Source: Clostridia bacterium (GTDB taxonomy: Bacteria > Bacillota > Clostridia > Acetivibrionales > DSM-2933). Taken from it: DNA of 64,000 bases. The notes beneath the pieces were generated by a model that searched no databases, had not been told where the DNA came from, and was given only the letters and a program-made list of their open reading frames with translations. This document shows, piece by piece, positions 26,091 through 34,007 of the stretch (positions are counted from its first letter, which is position 1; the number at the start of each line of letters is the position of its first letter). Position numbers and translations under genes: made by a program. The stretch covers positions 1 to 64,000 of the forward strand of contig JAOAEJ010000046.1 of the NCBI GenBank assembly GCA_026416815.1. Reading direction: 5' to 3'.

Positions 26091-26900
26091 ATGGCACTAT
26101 TTCCCAAAGAAGCACACATATCGGATCAAGGCTCTGTTACCGGCTATGATACAAGCCTCACCGATTATAATGTATATATAATGTCATCCAAAGAAAAACT
26201 CGGATACATAGCCCTCGCCGCCGCAGTCATATTTACAGTTGGTTTTATTTTTTACCACAGTATAATACTTTCTGCTCTGCTTTTCCCCTTGGCCCTTTTG
26301 TATCCTAAAATGAGAACAAAGGAAATAATTATTAAGCGAAAGAATAACTTAAATCTCCAGTTTAAGGATATGCTTTACTCATTATCCGCTTCCCTATCTG
26401 CAGGTAAGTCGGTTGAATCAGCCTTTAAGGATGTGTTAAAGGATTTATCCATAATCTACCCTGATCCAGAGACCGATATTCTCCGGGAAGTAGAAATACT
26501 GGTCAGAAAAATCGAAATGAATGAGACTCTCGAATCAGTTCTTTCCGATTTCGCAGCCCGTTCTCACCTGGAAGATATAGAAAACTTCGTAGATGTTTTT
26601 CAGACCTGTAAAAGGACCGGTGGTAACATAGTAGAGATTATTAAAAATACATCGAATATAATAAATGATAAAATTGAGATCAAACAGGAAATTGATACTC
26701 TGCTTGCCCAAAGGAAGTTTGAACAAAAAGTACTTAACGTAATGCCTATCGGGCTAATCCTCCTACTTTCGCTTACCACAAGCGATTACATGGCCCCCAT
26801 ATTCAATACCTTAGCAGGTAGAATTGCAATTACCTTTTCTATGATATTGCTTGTAATATCATACGCTATATCAAAGAAAATCATGGACATAAAAATTTAA
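26091..26900 (+). CDS. tadB: Tad pilus inner-membrane platform protein TadB
   Basis: 269 aa; AAGGAGG precedes the ATG 17 bases after tadA. Two TM helices near ~38-75, then a T2SSF cytoplasmic domain (MLYSLSASLSAGKSVESAFKDV, then FVDVFQTCKRTGGNIVEII), and two C-terminal TMs (IGLILLLSLTTSDYM, IAITFSMILLVISYAIS). TadB and TadC form the membrane platform turned by TadA. The IS110 element is inserted just downstream, between tadB and tadC. Confidence 0.92.
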   Translation: MALFPKEAHISDQGSVTGYDTSLTDYNVYIMSSKEKLGYIALAAAVIFTVGFIFYHSIILSALLFPLALLYPKMRTKEIIIKRKNNLNLQFKDMLYSLSASLSAGKSVESAFKDVLKDLSIIYPDPETDILREVEILVRKIEMNETLESVLSDFAARSHLEDIENFVDVFQTCKRTGGNIVEIIKNTSNIINDKIEIKQEIDTLLAQRKFEQKVLNVMPIGLILLLSLTTSDYMAPIFNTLAGRIAITFSMILLVISYAISKKIMDIKI

Positions 26901-27006
26901 TGTGAGGGTATTGGAGGATTAGCGTGAAAAACAACACAGCATAACGGAAAGAAGGGCATGTTCAAATAAAGGTACTATGACCCTTGAAAAATAAATAGCT
27001 ATTGGT

Positions 27007-28263
27007 TTAGACCATAGAGATGTCTGAGGCTTTAATTATTCCTTGAGATATAAGTAAATTTGCAGCTTGCTTAATAGCTTTCTGCTTCTGCCTTTCAAGC
27101 ATTTCTTGTGGCATATCAATTTTGTATAGGTCACTTGGATTCCATTCTTCACCAGAAACAAACATATTGTAAATGGCTGTAAGAATCATCCTTGCGATAG
27201 CAATAATGGCTCTTTTTTTGCCCCTCCTTTTGTAGATGTGTTCGTATTTGTTTTGGTAGTAAGGAGATTTGTTAGATTTCACGGAAGCATGTGCAACTTG
27301 CACTAATGCTGGCTTTAGGTAGACTCCGGCACGTGTAATTCTAACAGACTTCTTCTTACCCGCAGATTCGTTGTTTCCGGGAGTTAATCCCGCCCAACAA
27401 CATAATCTCTTGGAGTTGGTAAATTGAGACATATCTGTACCAATCTCGGGGATGATGGTTATTGCGGAATTCCTGTCTACTCCGGGAATGGTACAAAGAA
27501 GGTGAATAGCAGACTCAAAAGGAGCAACCATCTCATCAAGATTCTTGTCCAGAGTAGCTATAGAATTTTGAACAAATTCAAGATGAGAGCGGATCATTAC
27601 CATACGATCCTTTTGTTCCTTAGTCATTTGATATCCTTCAATTGATTCTATTACGGTATCTGCTTTCTTCTTTAAAGAACTTTTAAGAAGAGATGAACAG
27701 TGTTCTGGGTCAAAAGTATCGGTGGAAATCAAGTAGTCCGTGATGGATGAAGCAGATTTGCCAAACATGTCGGAAACGACAGCATCAAGGGCTACATTGC
27801 AAACTGTGAAAGCATTTTGAAAACGATTTTTTTCACTGCTTTTACAGGAAGTAAGCTTGTAACGGTATCGGGTATACTCACGAAGAATCCGTATGGGCTT
27901 TTCGGGGATAAAGCTTCCCGGAACCAAGCCAAGTCGGAATAGGTCACCAATCCATTTGGAGTCTTTGGTATCATCCTTGTTACCTTTAACTGCTTTAACC
28001 CACTTGGGGTTGGCAATGGTAACTCGAATGGTGTCCTCCAAGAGATTGTGGATAGGAGTCCAGTACTTCCCAGTGGACTCCATGCAAATATCAAAGCAGT
28101 TGTTATCAATTAACCACTGTTTGAATTGCAGGATGGAGTTGTTAAAGGTAGAGAACCTTCTCTTTGAATAATGTGGAGTGATTCCTTCAGATGTGATTAG
28201 TGTGGCAACGAGAAAGGTTTTGTGTACATCCACACCACAGCAAATAGGGTAAATAACTTTCAT
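27007..28263 (-). CDS. IS110-family transposase
   Basis: 418 aa from the ATG at 28263, which has AAAGGAGGC upstream; the longer frame to 28314 has none. The N-terminal RuvC-like DEDD domain is intact: CCGVDVHKTFLVATL (Asp), CMESTGKYWTPI (Glu) and DTKDSKWIGDLFRLG (Asp/Asp). The C-terminal Transposase_20 domain follows a coiled coil: TIPGVDRNSAITIIPEIG, then CCWAGLTPGNNESAGKKKS with the conserved serine. No frameshift is seen, so the element may be active. IS110 enzymes recombine using an element-encoded bridge RNA. Confidence 0.94.
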   Translation of the reverse strand: MKVIYPICCGVDVHKTFLVATLITSEGITPHYSKRRFSTFNNSILQFKQWLIDNNCFDICMESTGKYWTPIHNLLEDTIRVTIANPKWVKAVKGNKDDTKDSKWIGDLFRLGLVPGSFIPEKPIRILREYTRYRYKLTSCKSSEKNRFQNAFTVCNVALDAVVSDMFGKSASSITDYLISTDTFDPEHCSSLLKSSLKKKADTVIESIEGYQMTKEQKDRMVMIRSHLEFVQNSIATLDKNLDEMVAPFESAIHLLCTIPGVDRNSAITIIPEIGTDMSQFTNSKRLCCWAGLTPGNNESAGKKKSVRITRAGVYLKPALVQVAHASVKSNKSPYYQNKYEHIYKRRGKKRAIIAIARMILTAIYNMFVSGEEWNPSDLYKIDMPQEMLERQKQKAIKQAANLLISQGIIKASDISMV

Positions 28264-28419
28264 GGCAAAGCCTCCTTTCAATTTTGAGAAGGAAGGCATT
28301 GACTGAATCATCACACATTTAACGGTTAGCTAAAGCAATTCTTAGCGTTCGGTCTTATAGAGCCACTTATTTGTGCTTGAAAGATAATTCTTACACTGAT
28401 TAATATACTGTTTTGGGCT
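28264..28419 (-). ncRNA. Probable bridge-RNA region of the IS110 element
   Basis: 156 bp of noncoding DNA between the element edge and the transposase start on the transposase strand. In IS110 elements this end encodes a structured RNA that pairs with donor and target DNA. I did not fold it; the call rests on position. Confidence 0.4.
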
Positions 28420-28562
28420 AAGAAGGGCGATCTACGACTCCTCCTACCGTGCTTTGTAGTTTACCTTCCACTCAAAATAAAGATACCATATTGGTGAAAG
28501 CCGCACGCCATTTTTTCATTACTATTTGTGCCGCCAGCGACAGCGGCGGAATGGAGATTAAT

Positions 28563-29429
28563 ATGATAATGACAATAATTTTTCTTGTTGTTGCCGGTAT
28601 TTTTGGACTATTGTATGCGCTGTCCAAGAATAAGTACAACGAGTACATAGAACCCTTGGATGAAAAAACATACAGGTTAAAAAAAATACTCCCCTTGGGG
28701 CTTTACGTATTAGACGCAATTAAATACAAGTACTCCAATACTTATGATAGAAGTCTATTGAGTAAGATATCTGAAATTTCAGGTCATAAATACGCTCAGT
28801 ACTACCTCCAGATACACATGGCAAATAAAATAGCTTTTATTCTGCTGGTTATGTTTCTGTTATCAGTTATCGGTATGGGGATGGGCCCGGATGTAGGCTT
28901 TGGAGTATTCTCTTTCTTAGTCCTAATAGGTGTTTTTTATTTCACTGATAGTGAACTGAATGAAAAGATTAAAAAACGTCGCCTGGAAATCCAACTTGAT
29001 TTTCCCGACTTTCTTAATAAGCTTACCCTCCTCATCAATGCAGGTATGACGGTCGGCAGAGCTTGGGAAAAGATTGTAACAGATAACAAGAAAACTAGGC
29101 CCTTATATGAAGAGGTAGGTCTCGTAATCTCCGAGATAAAATCCGGAAAGCCTGATTTTCAAGCGTATGAGGACTTTGCAAAAAGGTGTAGGACCCCTGA
29201 AATAACAAAGTTCGTTTCGGTTATCCTGCAAAACTTGAAAAAGGGTAGTGCCGAATTAGTTTCTATCCTCAGGCTCCAGGCTAGCGAATGCTGGGAAATG
29301 CGCAAACATGCAGCCAAAAGGCTTGGTGAAGAGGCCTCAACAAAAATGCTTCTTCCAATGATGATCATGTTTGTAGCTATACTCATAATAGTAGCGGTTC
29401 CCGCAATGCTTTCAATGCAGGGTATTTAA
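28563..29429 (+). CDS. tadC: Tad pilus inner-membrane platform protein TadC
   Basis: 288 aa. Start taken as the ATG at 28563 (GGAG six bases before); a longer frame from 28449 has no hydrophobic or conserved head. TM1 (MTIIFLVVAGIFGLLYAL), TMs at ~95-130, then the T2SSF domain (FLNKLTLLINAGMTVGRAWEKI, then LQNLKKGSAELVSILRLQASECW) and a last TM (MMIMFVAILIIVAVPAML). Partner of TadB. It follows the IS110 insertion; the 130 bases between the element and the start hold a CCGCC..GGCGG hairpin but no other gene. Confidence 0.9.
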   Translation: MIMTIIFLVVAGIFGLLYALSKNKYNEYIEPLDEKTYRLKKILPLGLYVLDAIKYKYSNTYDRSLLSKISEISGHKYAQYYLQIHMANKIAFILLVMFLLSVIGMGMGPDVGFGVFSFLVLIGVFYFTDSELNEKIKKRRLEIQLDFPDFLNKLTLLINAGMTVGRAWEKIVTDNKKTRPLYEEVGLVISEIKSGKPDFQAYEDFAKRCRTPEITKFVSVILQNLKKGSAELVSILRLQASECWEMRKHAAKRLGEEASTKMLLPMMIMFVAILIIVAVPAMLSMQGI

Positions 29430-29469
29430 CGCAAATGCATATAAAAGTTTTCCGAAGGGGGGTGAAATA

Positions 29470-29679
29470 ATGCTTAAATTAATTAAAAATTTTTTTAAAG
29501 AAGAAGATGGTTTGGGTACTGTAGAAATAGTAATCATTATCGCTGTATTAGTAGGTGTTGCATTACTCTTTAGAAACCGTTTAATCGGGTTTGTTAATGA
29601 TATGATAGATAAAATCTTCCCCGATACTGATACGATTCAAGATAACAAAGATACTACTAATGCTACTGTTAAAACCTGA
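29470..29679 (+). CDS. flp: Flp-type (class IVb) prepilin
   Basis: 69 aa; GGGGGGTG precedes the ATG. A short leader ends at Gly14, and the mature N-terminus would be LGTVEIVIIIAVLVGVAL. This gives the obligatory Glu at +5 and the long hydrophobic helix of type IV pilins. Positively charged LFRNRL and a polar tail follow. It should be processed by the A24 peptidase at 32490-33005 and assembled by TadA/B/C. It is the only pilin in the locus; no TadE/F-like minor pilins are visible. A stem right after it may end most transcripts, raising the pilin share. Confidence 0.9.
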   Translation: MLKLIKNFFKEEDGLGTVEIVIIIAVLVGVALLFRNRLIGFVNDMIDKIFPDTDTIQDNKDTTNATVKT

Positions 29680-29698
29680 TAACACCGTGTTTTCTTAC

Positions 29699-29742
29699 AA
29701 GAGGGAACCATGTAATCAAATGTATTATATGGTTCTTTCTTA
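29699..29742 (+). terminator. Terminator-like stem after the pilin gene
   Basis: AAGAGGGAACCAT and ATGGTTCTTTCTT arms (two G-U pairs). A smaller stem (AGCATAG/CTATGCT followed by TTTAA) lies at 29791-29812. Confidence 0.55.
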
Positions 29743-29868
29743 AGTAATTTAGTCTTATTAAAACAATAATCTTCACTATAATATTGATATAGAGCATAGC
29801 ATTTCTATGCTTTAATATACTATATAAAAATTTTCAATCCATGAATCAGAGGGGGCACATCTAAGACT

Positions 29869-31500
29869 ATGTCAAATACAGTTACTGAACGTTTTAGCTT
29901 CAGCTTCGAAAATAGTGCAGCTGCAAGCTACCTGGTAGTCACAGCTAGTTCAACAGAAAAGGTGCAACACTTCCAGGTTGAAATGATTGCAAATAACCCT
30001 AATCCCGGTATCTTACCCTTGGACGTAAGGCAAAAGGATGATAAAATCAATTTTTACTGCAATATTACCTCCAAACTGGCGCTTTCACAGTTTTTAAAAC
30101 GTAAAAAACTTTCAAGAAATGAGTTTATTAATATAATTGACGGTATCGTATCACCGCTGCTTGAATGCAGGAACTATCTATTAAATGACAAAAGCTTCTT
30201 AATTAACGAAGATTACATATATATTAATCCTAGTTCCTTGGAGGTTTCATTAGCTTACATTCCTATCATGCTGGAAACAGATATAGTACAGGTTTTTAAG
30301 GATTTCCTTATTAAGCTGATAGTTTATACAGCAAATATTGACGAAGGTGCAAGCGACAACTTTGTCCAAAGAATTCTCTCTTATGTAAAAACAGACACCT
30401 TTAACCTAATAGATTTTGATAAATTATTAAAGGAATTGAAGTCCGGTCAGACGGTAGCTCCTGTTTTCAGCCAGCCGTTACAAGCCGCTAATATTTCAAA
30501 TATGCAGTCTGACAGTCCGGCAGTGGGCATTACGCAAATGCCTCAGCCAAGATCTGCTTCTGCACCCACCATGCCTACACCTGAACCTGTAAGGCAGGAG
30601 GTAAAAGCCACTCCCCCAAGGCCTGCAAACTCAAAAATACCACCGGCTATTCCCGGGCAGCAAAATAAAAATATACCTACTTCCCCGAAGCCACAAACTG
30701 CTGCACCCGTCAAGCAGACTCAGGCTGCTCCACAAGGCAGCAAATCCAACCCTAAGCTTATAGCGATATTGCTGGTTATACTGCAATTAGTCGCTGTTGG
30801 TGTGCTTATTAGTTCCGGCGTTATAAATCTAAGTGGTGAAGACGGTATTACGACCATAGCAGGGTTAGGCCTAATTTTGCTAGCTGTAAACTTCCTAGTA
30901 TTTAAAAAGCTCCTTGCAGCGTCCGGTACATCTGACGATAGTGTAAAGCCTGAGCTTAAAAAGGCTCCTGCTGCACCGCCACAAAAACCTCTAGATATGT
31001 CCAAAAGAGAAATAAGGAATATACCAAACAGGCAAGATAAGGTTGCGGGTGCTCCACAGCCTCAAGTTGTACAAACGCCAATAGTGCAGGCTCCTAGTGC
31101 GCCACCGTCCATACCTGCTTTTAATGATTCCACCACTATCCTCTCCCCTATTGGGAACTCTGATGAAACAACACTTTTAGGTTTTGGCGCTAAAAAACAG
31201 CCATATCTGCAGGGTAAAAGAGACGGTATGCTTGAAGAGATTTCAATTGCAAAGCCAAGCTTTTTAATAGGAAGGCTGCGCGATCAGGTTGACTATGTAT
31301 GCCAAAATAATGCTGTAGGCAAAATTCATGCAGAACTAATTACCTCCAATGGCATGTACTATGTTAAAGACCTCAACTCCAGAAATGGGACTTATATTAA
31401 TGGCTCTAAGATTGAAAGCAACAAAGAATACCCAATTAAAAATGGTGATAAAATTACTTTTGCAAACAGTGAATATTCATTCATAGTCCCGGAGGAATAG
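29869..31500 (+). CDS. FHA-domain membrane protein with DUF6382-like N-terminus
   Basis: 543 aa. The N-terminal ~180 residues (YLVVTASSTEKVQHFQVEMI, ...NYLLNDKSFLINEDYIYINP) match the DUF6382-type domain found in clostridial FHA proteins. A Pro/Gln/Ala-rich linker (~200-295) and a TM hairpin (~298-345) follow. After a second Pro-rich linker, the C-terminal FHA domain (~455-540) has SFLIGRLRDQVDY, KIHAEL and DLNSRNGTYINGSKI, the phosphothreonine-binding residues. FHA proteins are partners of Ser/Thr kinases and phosphatases; the PP2C gene starts one base after this stop. No kinase gene is seen. Probably a phospho-dependent scaffold for the pilus machine (inference). Confidence 0.87.
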   Translation: MSNTVTERFSFSFENSAAASYLVVTASSTEKVQHFQVEMIANNPNPGILPLDVRQKDDKINFYCNITSKLALSQFLKRKKLSRNEFINIIDGIVSPLLECRNYLLNDKSFLINEDYIYINPSSLEVSLAYIPIMLETDIVQVFKDFLIKLIVYTANIDEGASDNFVQRILSYVKTDTFNLIDFDKLLKELKSGQTVAPVFSQPLQAANISNMQSDSPAVGITQMPQPRSASAPTMPTPEPVRQEVKATPPRPANSKIPPAIPGQQNKNIPTSPKPQTAAPVKQTQAAPQGSKSNPKLIAILLVILQLVAVGVLISSGVINLSGEDGITTIAGLGLILLAVNFLVFKKLLAASGTSDDSVKPELKKAPAAPPQKPLDMSKREIRNIPNRQDKVAGAPQPQVVQTPIVQAPSAPPSIPAFNDSTTILSPIGNSDETTLLGFGAKKQPYLQGKRDGMLEEISIAKPSFLIGRLRDQVDYVCQNNAVGKIHAELITSNGMYYVKDLNSRNGTYINGSKIESNKEYPIKNGDKITFANSEYSFIVPEE

Positions 31501-31501
31501 A

Positions 31502-32377
31502 ATGGGAGCTCGTATTTTTACAATTGGCACCTTATGTGATATAGGCAGTGTGAAGAAAAGCAATCAAGACAGCATTTTGGTTAAAATCGGTGAAGACAGC
31601 AGCGGAGAATTCGGACTTTTTGTGGTAGCCGACGGAATGGGTGGCCTTGCCTATGGCGATATGGCCAGTGAGATGATAACAAATGAATTTAGAAAATGGT
31701 GGAATGACCGTCTCTCACTCATACTACAACATAAGGAACATGCCAATATAGATTTTATTGATACCGATTTGCGTATACTGATAAACAACATCAATAATAA
31801 AATACTGGACTTTAGTAACACTATAAAAGATAAGATCGGTTCTACACTTTCAATGTTGTTTATATTTAAAGACCAGTATATAATAAAGCATATTGGCGAT
31901 AGTAGAATATACTTATTAAATAGCAGTGAAATGCAGCAGCTTACTCAGGATCACTCATGGGTAGCCGAACAAGTTGCCCAGGGAAGTATGACTAAGGAGG
32001 AAGCCAGACAGCATCCAAAACGTAATATATTGACCCGGTGCATTGGTATAACGGAAAATATTGAACTTTTTGAAACTTCCGGTCGCTTAACTAATGACGC
32101 TTCATTCCTCCTTTGCAGTGATGGGCTCTACAACTTTGTTCTCGAAGATGAAATATTTAATGCCATCAATGAGTATAAGTTAAATACTGATTGCGATATA
32201 CAGGATATCGCCTCTATGCTTCTCAAAAAAGTAAAATCAAGAGGCGCTAGCGATAACGTATCCATGATAGTTATATGCCAGAATAATAACGTGGATCACG
32301 AAAAGTTGCTTTCCAGATTTAAAAGGTTCTTCTCCAAAAGTAGCAAAATCAGCGAAGATATAACCGAGGTCTTCTAA
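31502..32377 (+). CDS. PP2C-family Ser/Thr protein phosphatase
   Basis: 291 aa; GGAGG lies inside the end of the FHA gene. Metal-binding motifs of the PPM family: NQDSILV, FVVADGMGGLAYGD (~40-53), FKDQYIIKHIGDSRIYLL (~120-137), LTQDHSWV, LLCSDGLYNFV (~200-210) and SDNVSMIVI. It removes phosphate from Ser/Thr on proteins and very probably counteracts phosphorylation read by the FHA partner. The last ~25 residues (KRFFSKSSKISEDI) are basic. A stem at its stop codon may end the main transcript. Confidence 0.93.
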   Translation: MGARIFTIGTLCDIGSVKKSNQDSILVKIGEDSSGEFGLFVVADGMGGLAYGDMASEMITNEFRKWWNDRLSLILQHKEHANIDFIDTDLRILINNINNKILDFSNTIKDKIGSTLSMLFIFKDQYIIKHIGDSRIYLLNSSEMQQLTQDHSWVAEQVAQGSMTKEEARQHPKRNILTRCIGITENIELFETSGRLTNDASFLLCSDGLYNFVLEDEIFNAINEYKLNTDCDIQDIASMLLKKVKSRGASDNVSMIVICQNNNVDHEKLLSRFKRFFSKSSKISEDITEVF

Positions 32378-32395
32378 ACCCTCGGTTATAATTTT
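32358..32395 (+). terminator. Terminator-like stem at the end of the PP2C gene
   Basis: ATAACCGAGG and CCTCGGTTAT arms, followed by AATTTTA; the 5' arm overlaps the coding end. Confidence 0.55.
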
Positions 32396-32450
32396 ACAAA
32401 CAATCTTAAGTTTACACAATAGAATATTTCGAGCTTTAGATATGCAAAAC

Positions 32451-32469
32451 ACTTTAAAGTAAGCTATCT
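32451..32469. repeat. Solo tip of repeat family 1
   Basis: ACTTTAAAGTAAGCTATCT upstream of the prepilin peptidase gene. Confidence 0.35.
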
Positions 32470-32489
32470 ACATCAGGTGGTGAATACAA

Positions 32490-33005
32490 ATAGAAATAAG
32501 AATTGTTGAAGTTTTGACGTTATTGATTCTGGCGTTAATAAGTGATATTAAATACTATAAAATAAAAAATGTAATAGTTTTTCCCTTTATACTTTTAGGT
32601 TTTGCTACCAATATTCTGCTTACCGGGCTTGGAGGTATACCTTTTTCATTCTATGGAACCATTCTCCCTATTATCGTACTTTTTATCCTTTATGCACTAC
32701 GTATGCTTGGAGCCGGCGATATCAAACTTTTCAGTGCTTTAGGAGCTATTATGGGAAGTAAGTTTATAGCATTTTCAATGGCCTATTCATTTGTTTCAGG
32801 AGGAGTTATTGGTGTATTCATCCTATTAGCCAATAAAAACGGTATTCAAAGAATGAAATATCTTTTTCAATACCTTTTAAGCTGCCTTTTGTCCCTTAAA
32901 CTTTTCCCCTACACCGATTTTGAAGACAAAAGCGATAAAGCAAAATTCCGCTTTGCTTATGCCATAGCATGTGGAACTATCATTAGTCTTCTTACTTATA
33001 AGTAG
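32490..33005 (+). CDS. Type IV prepilin peptidase (A24, CpaA/TadV-like)
   Basis: Two aspartates of the A24 family are present: ALISDIKYYKIKN (Asp of the first loop) and MLGAGDIKLFSALGA (the GxGD motif). About six TM helices; there is no N-terminal methylase domain, as in CpaA/TadV. It cleaves the Flp leader at the membrane. The start is odd: a good GGTGG site (32477-32481) is followed at the right distance only by ATA (32490, then EIRIVEVLTLLIL), while the first standard start in frame is TTG at 32514 with a poor site. I give the longer form; the 163-aa TTG form is the alternative. Confidence 0.85.
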   Translation: MEIRIVEVLTLLILALISDIKYYKIKNVIVFPFILLGFATNILLTGLGGIPFSFYGTILPIIVLFILYALRMLGAGDIKLFSALGAIMGSKFIAFSMAYSFVSGGVIGVFILLANKNGIQRMKYLFQYLLSCLLSLKLFPYTDFEDKSDKAKFRFAYAIACGTIISLLTYK

Positions 33006-33009
33006 CTAA

Positions 33010-33085
33010 AGTTAAACTTAGGGATTCCGGTTAGGCAATGAGCCGTGAAGCTTCTACTTGCCTAACCGGATAAATCACTTTAAGT
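33010..33085. repeat. Palindromic repeat related to family 1
   Basis: CCGGTTAGGCAA (33027-33038) and TTGCCTAACCGG (33058-33069) form a perfect 12-bp stem with a 19-nt loop. Outer parts TAAACTTAGGGATT and AAATCACTTTAAGTTT pair imperfectly and resemble the family 1 arms. Confidence 0.65.
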
Positions 33086-33119
33086 TTCGTTATTTATGAA
33101 TAGATATTAAAATGAAAAC

Positions 33120-33151
33120 TAAAAAAGCCCAGCTTAAACTGAACTTTTTCT
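33120..33151 (-). terminator. Terminator downstream of the c-di-GMP riboswitch
   Basis: On the minus strand AAAAAGTTCAG and CTGGGCTTTTTT form an 11-bp stem (two G-U) with a T-run, about 107 nt after the riboswitch aptamer. Confidence 0.75.
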
Positions 33152-33257
33152 ATGTAAAATATTCACTTCATATTCGTCAACTAAACAAAATACGGTATAA
33201 GGAAATATACGTATTGACTATTACCTTTATAATAAAGAGCTATAAACAGAACTTTTA

Positions 33258-33338
33258 ATGGCAACCCGGCAATCATAGCATTTAAGCTTTAGACCCTAGG
33301 CTTTGCGTCACTGCCTTTCGGCAATTTTGCCCTGTTTC
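33258..33338 (-). promoter_or_regulatory. c-di-GMP-I (GEMM-I) riboswitch aptamer
   Basis: Read on the minus strand: CAGGGCAAA, then GCCGAAAGGC (GAAA tetraloop), GTGACGCAAAGCCTAGGG, CTAAAG, and TGATTGCCGGGTTGCC. These match, in order, the conserved pieces of the GEMM-I class (CAGGGCAAA, GNRA loop, GACGCAAAGCC, CUAAA, GCCGGGUUACC). It should bind c-di-GMP. An intrinsic terminator lies 107 nt downstream on the same strand. No sense gene follows; beyond the terminator the RNA would be antisense to the prepilin peptidase gene. A small ORF (33347-33526) ends nine bases upstream. Confidence 0.93.
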
Positions 33339-33346
33339 ATAAGTCA

Positions 33347-33526
33347 CTATTTATATCCCCTTATACCTTCTATAAAAAAGGGAGTATGTTTAGTATCATT
33401 TATGATTATAGCAGACACTTCCTGAATTGTAAAAACCCATTCCAGCGTGTTATCAGGTATATTTTTAGTTTTTTTGGTTTTTTCTCGAGTTTCCTCATTA
33501 TTTCTACCTTTTTCTCCATTTAACAT
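33347..33526 (-). CDS. 59-aa unidentified small ORF upstream of the riboswitch
   Basis: ATG at 33526, TAG at 33347-33349. The head is Lys/Glu/Asn-rich (MLNGEKGRNNEETREKTKKT); the tail looks more ordered (LEWVFTIQEVSAIIINDTKH, ending PFFIEGIRGYK). The ribosome binding site is weak (AAGAAAG touching the ATG). It may be a real small protein or the end of a decayed gene; no family recognised. Confidence 0.3.
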   Translation of the reverse strand: MLNGEKGRNNEETREKTKKTKNIPDNTLEWVFTIQEVSAIIINDTKHTPFFIEGIRGYK

Positions 33527-33818
33527 CTTTCTTGTGAGACTGACATAAACCTTTAATATTTCTCATAGTTAACGCACATAAGATTTTGTTTCTAAATAGT
33601 AAGTAACTATATACACCCGAAAAAATTCTCCCATTATGCCGAAAAACGTCTACTTTTGCACCAGACAAAACCCAGCTATAATTATAACAGTACACTGATA
33701 CTTTTTAACATACTTTAAACCTCTTTTATAGATTTAGAGGATACGGCTAAGGAACAGCCGTTTTTTTCTGCCCTTTTTTACATCATGGATATGAATGGTC
33801 AGACTATTTCATAATGGT
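33527..33818. other. 292-bp intergenic DNA with a plus-strand terminator
   Basis: Holds ACGGCT..AGCCGT followed by seven T (33743-33767), a clear plus-strand terminator with no plus-strand gene before it within 700 bases. No gene with a ribosome binding site is visible; a 63-codon minus-strand frame (33504-33695) was rejected. Confidence 0.5.
33743..33767 (+). terminator. Plus-strand intrinsic terminator without an evident gene
   Basis: ACGGCTAAGGAACAGCCGT followed by a T-run. Confidence 0.65.
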
Positions 33819-34007
33819 TTATTGGAGGGTATCATAGTCCTCCATCAACTGACTATACAACTGCTCTACTACTTCATATACTTCTAAGTCCATATTTTTT
33901 TGGTTATTGAGAAAATCCTCAATGTCAGATATGTCAGATATCTCCAAAGGATAACCCGATTCCTCAAACACACCGTTTATTTTGTTTACTACCATTTGCT
34001 CGTCCAT
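33819..34007 (-). CDS. 62-aa acidic hypothetical protein
   Basis: ATG with CAGGAGGC eight bases upstream, a strong site. The protein is acidic and helical (MDEQMVVNKINGVFEESGYP, then ISDISDIEDFLNN, ending LYSQLMEDYDTLQ). No family recognised. Its composition, with no Cys or TM, suits a small cytoplasmic regulator or binding protein. Followed at 34160 by a separate small zinc-ribbon gene in the same direction. Confidence 0.65.
   Translation of the reverse strand: MDEQMVVNKINGVFEESGYPLEISDISDIEDFLNNQKNMDLEVYEVVEQLYSQLMEDYDTLQ

Larger units (their letters stand above)
26949..28428 (-). mobile_element. IS110-family insertion sequence within the Tad operon
   Basis: About 1.47 kb bounded by AAGAAGGGC at both sides (26949-26957 and 28420-28428). 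One IS110-type transposase gene lies on the minus strand, opposite to the pilus genes. There are no long terminal inverted repeats, as expected. The noncoding end upstream of the transposase (28264-28419) is the usual place of the bridge RNA. Exact ends are uncertain by a few bases. The insertion separates tadB from tadC by 1.6 kb and may reduce expression of the downstream pilus genes. Confidence 0.8.

Noticed and set aside
33504-33695. 63-codon minus-strand ORF
   Set aside because: No ribosome binding site, low-complexity composition, overlaps a different small frame with a better ending.
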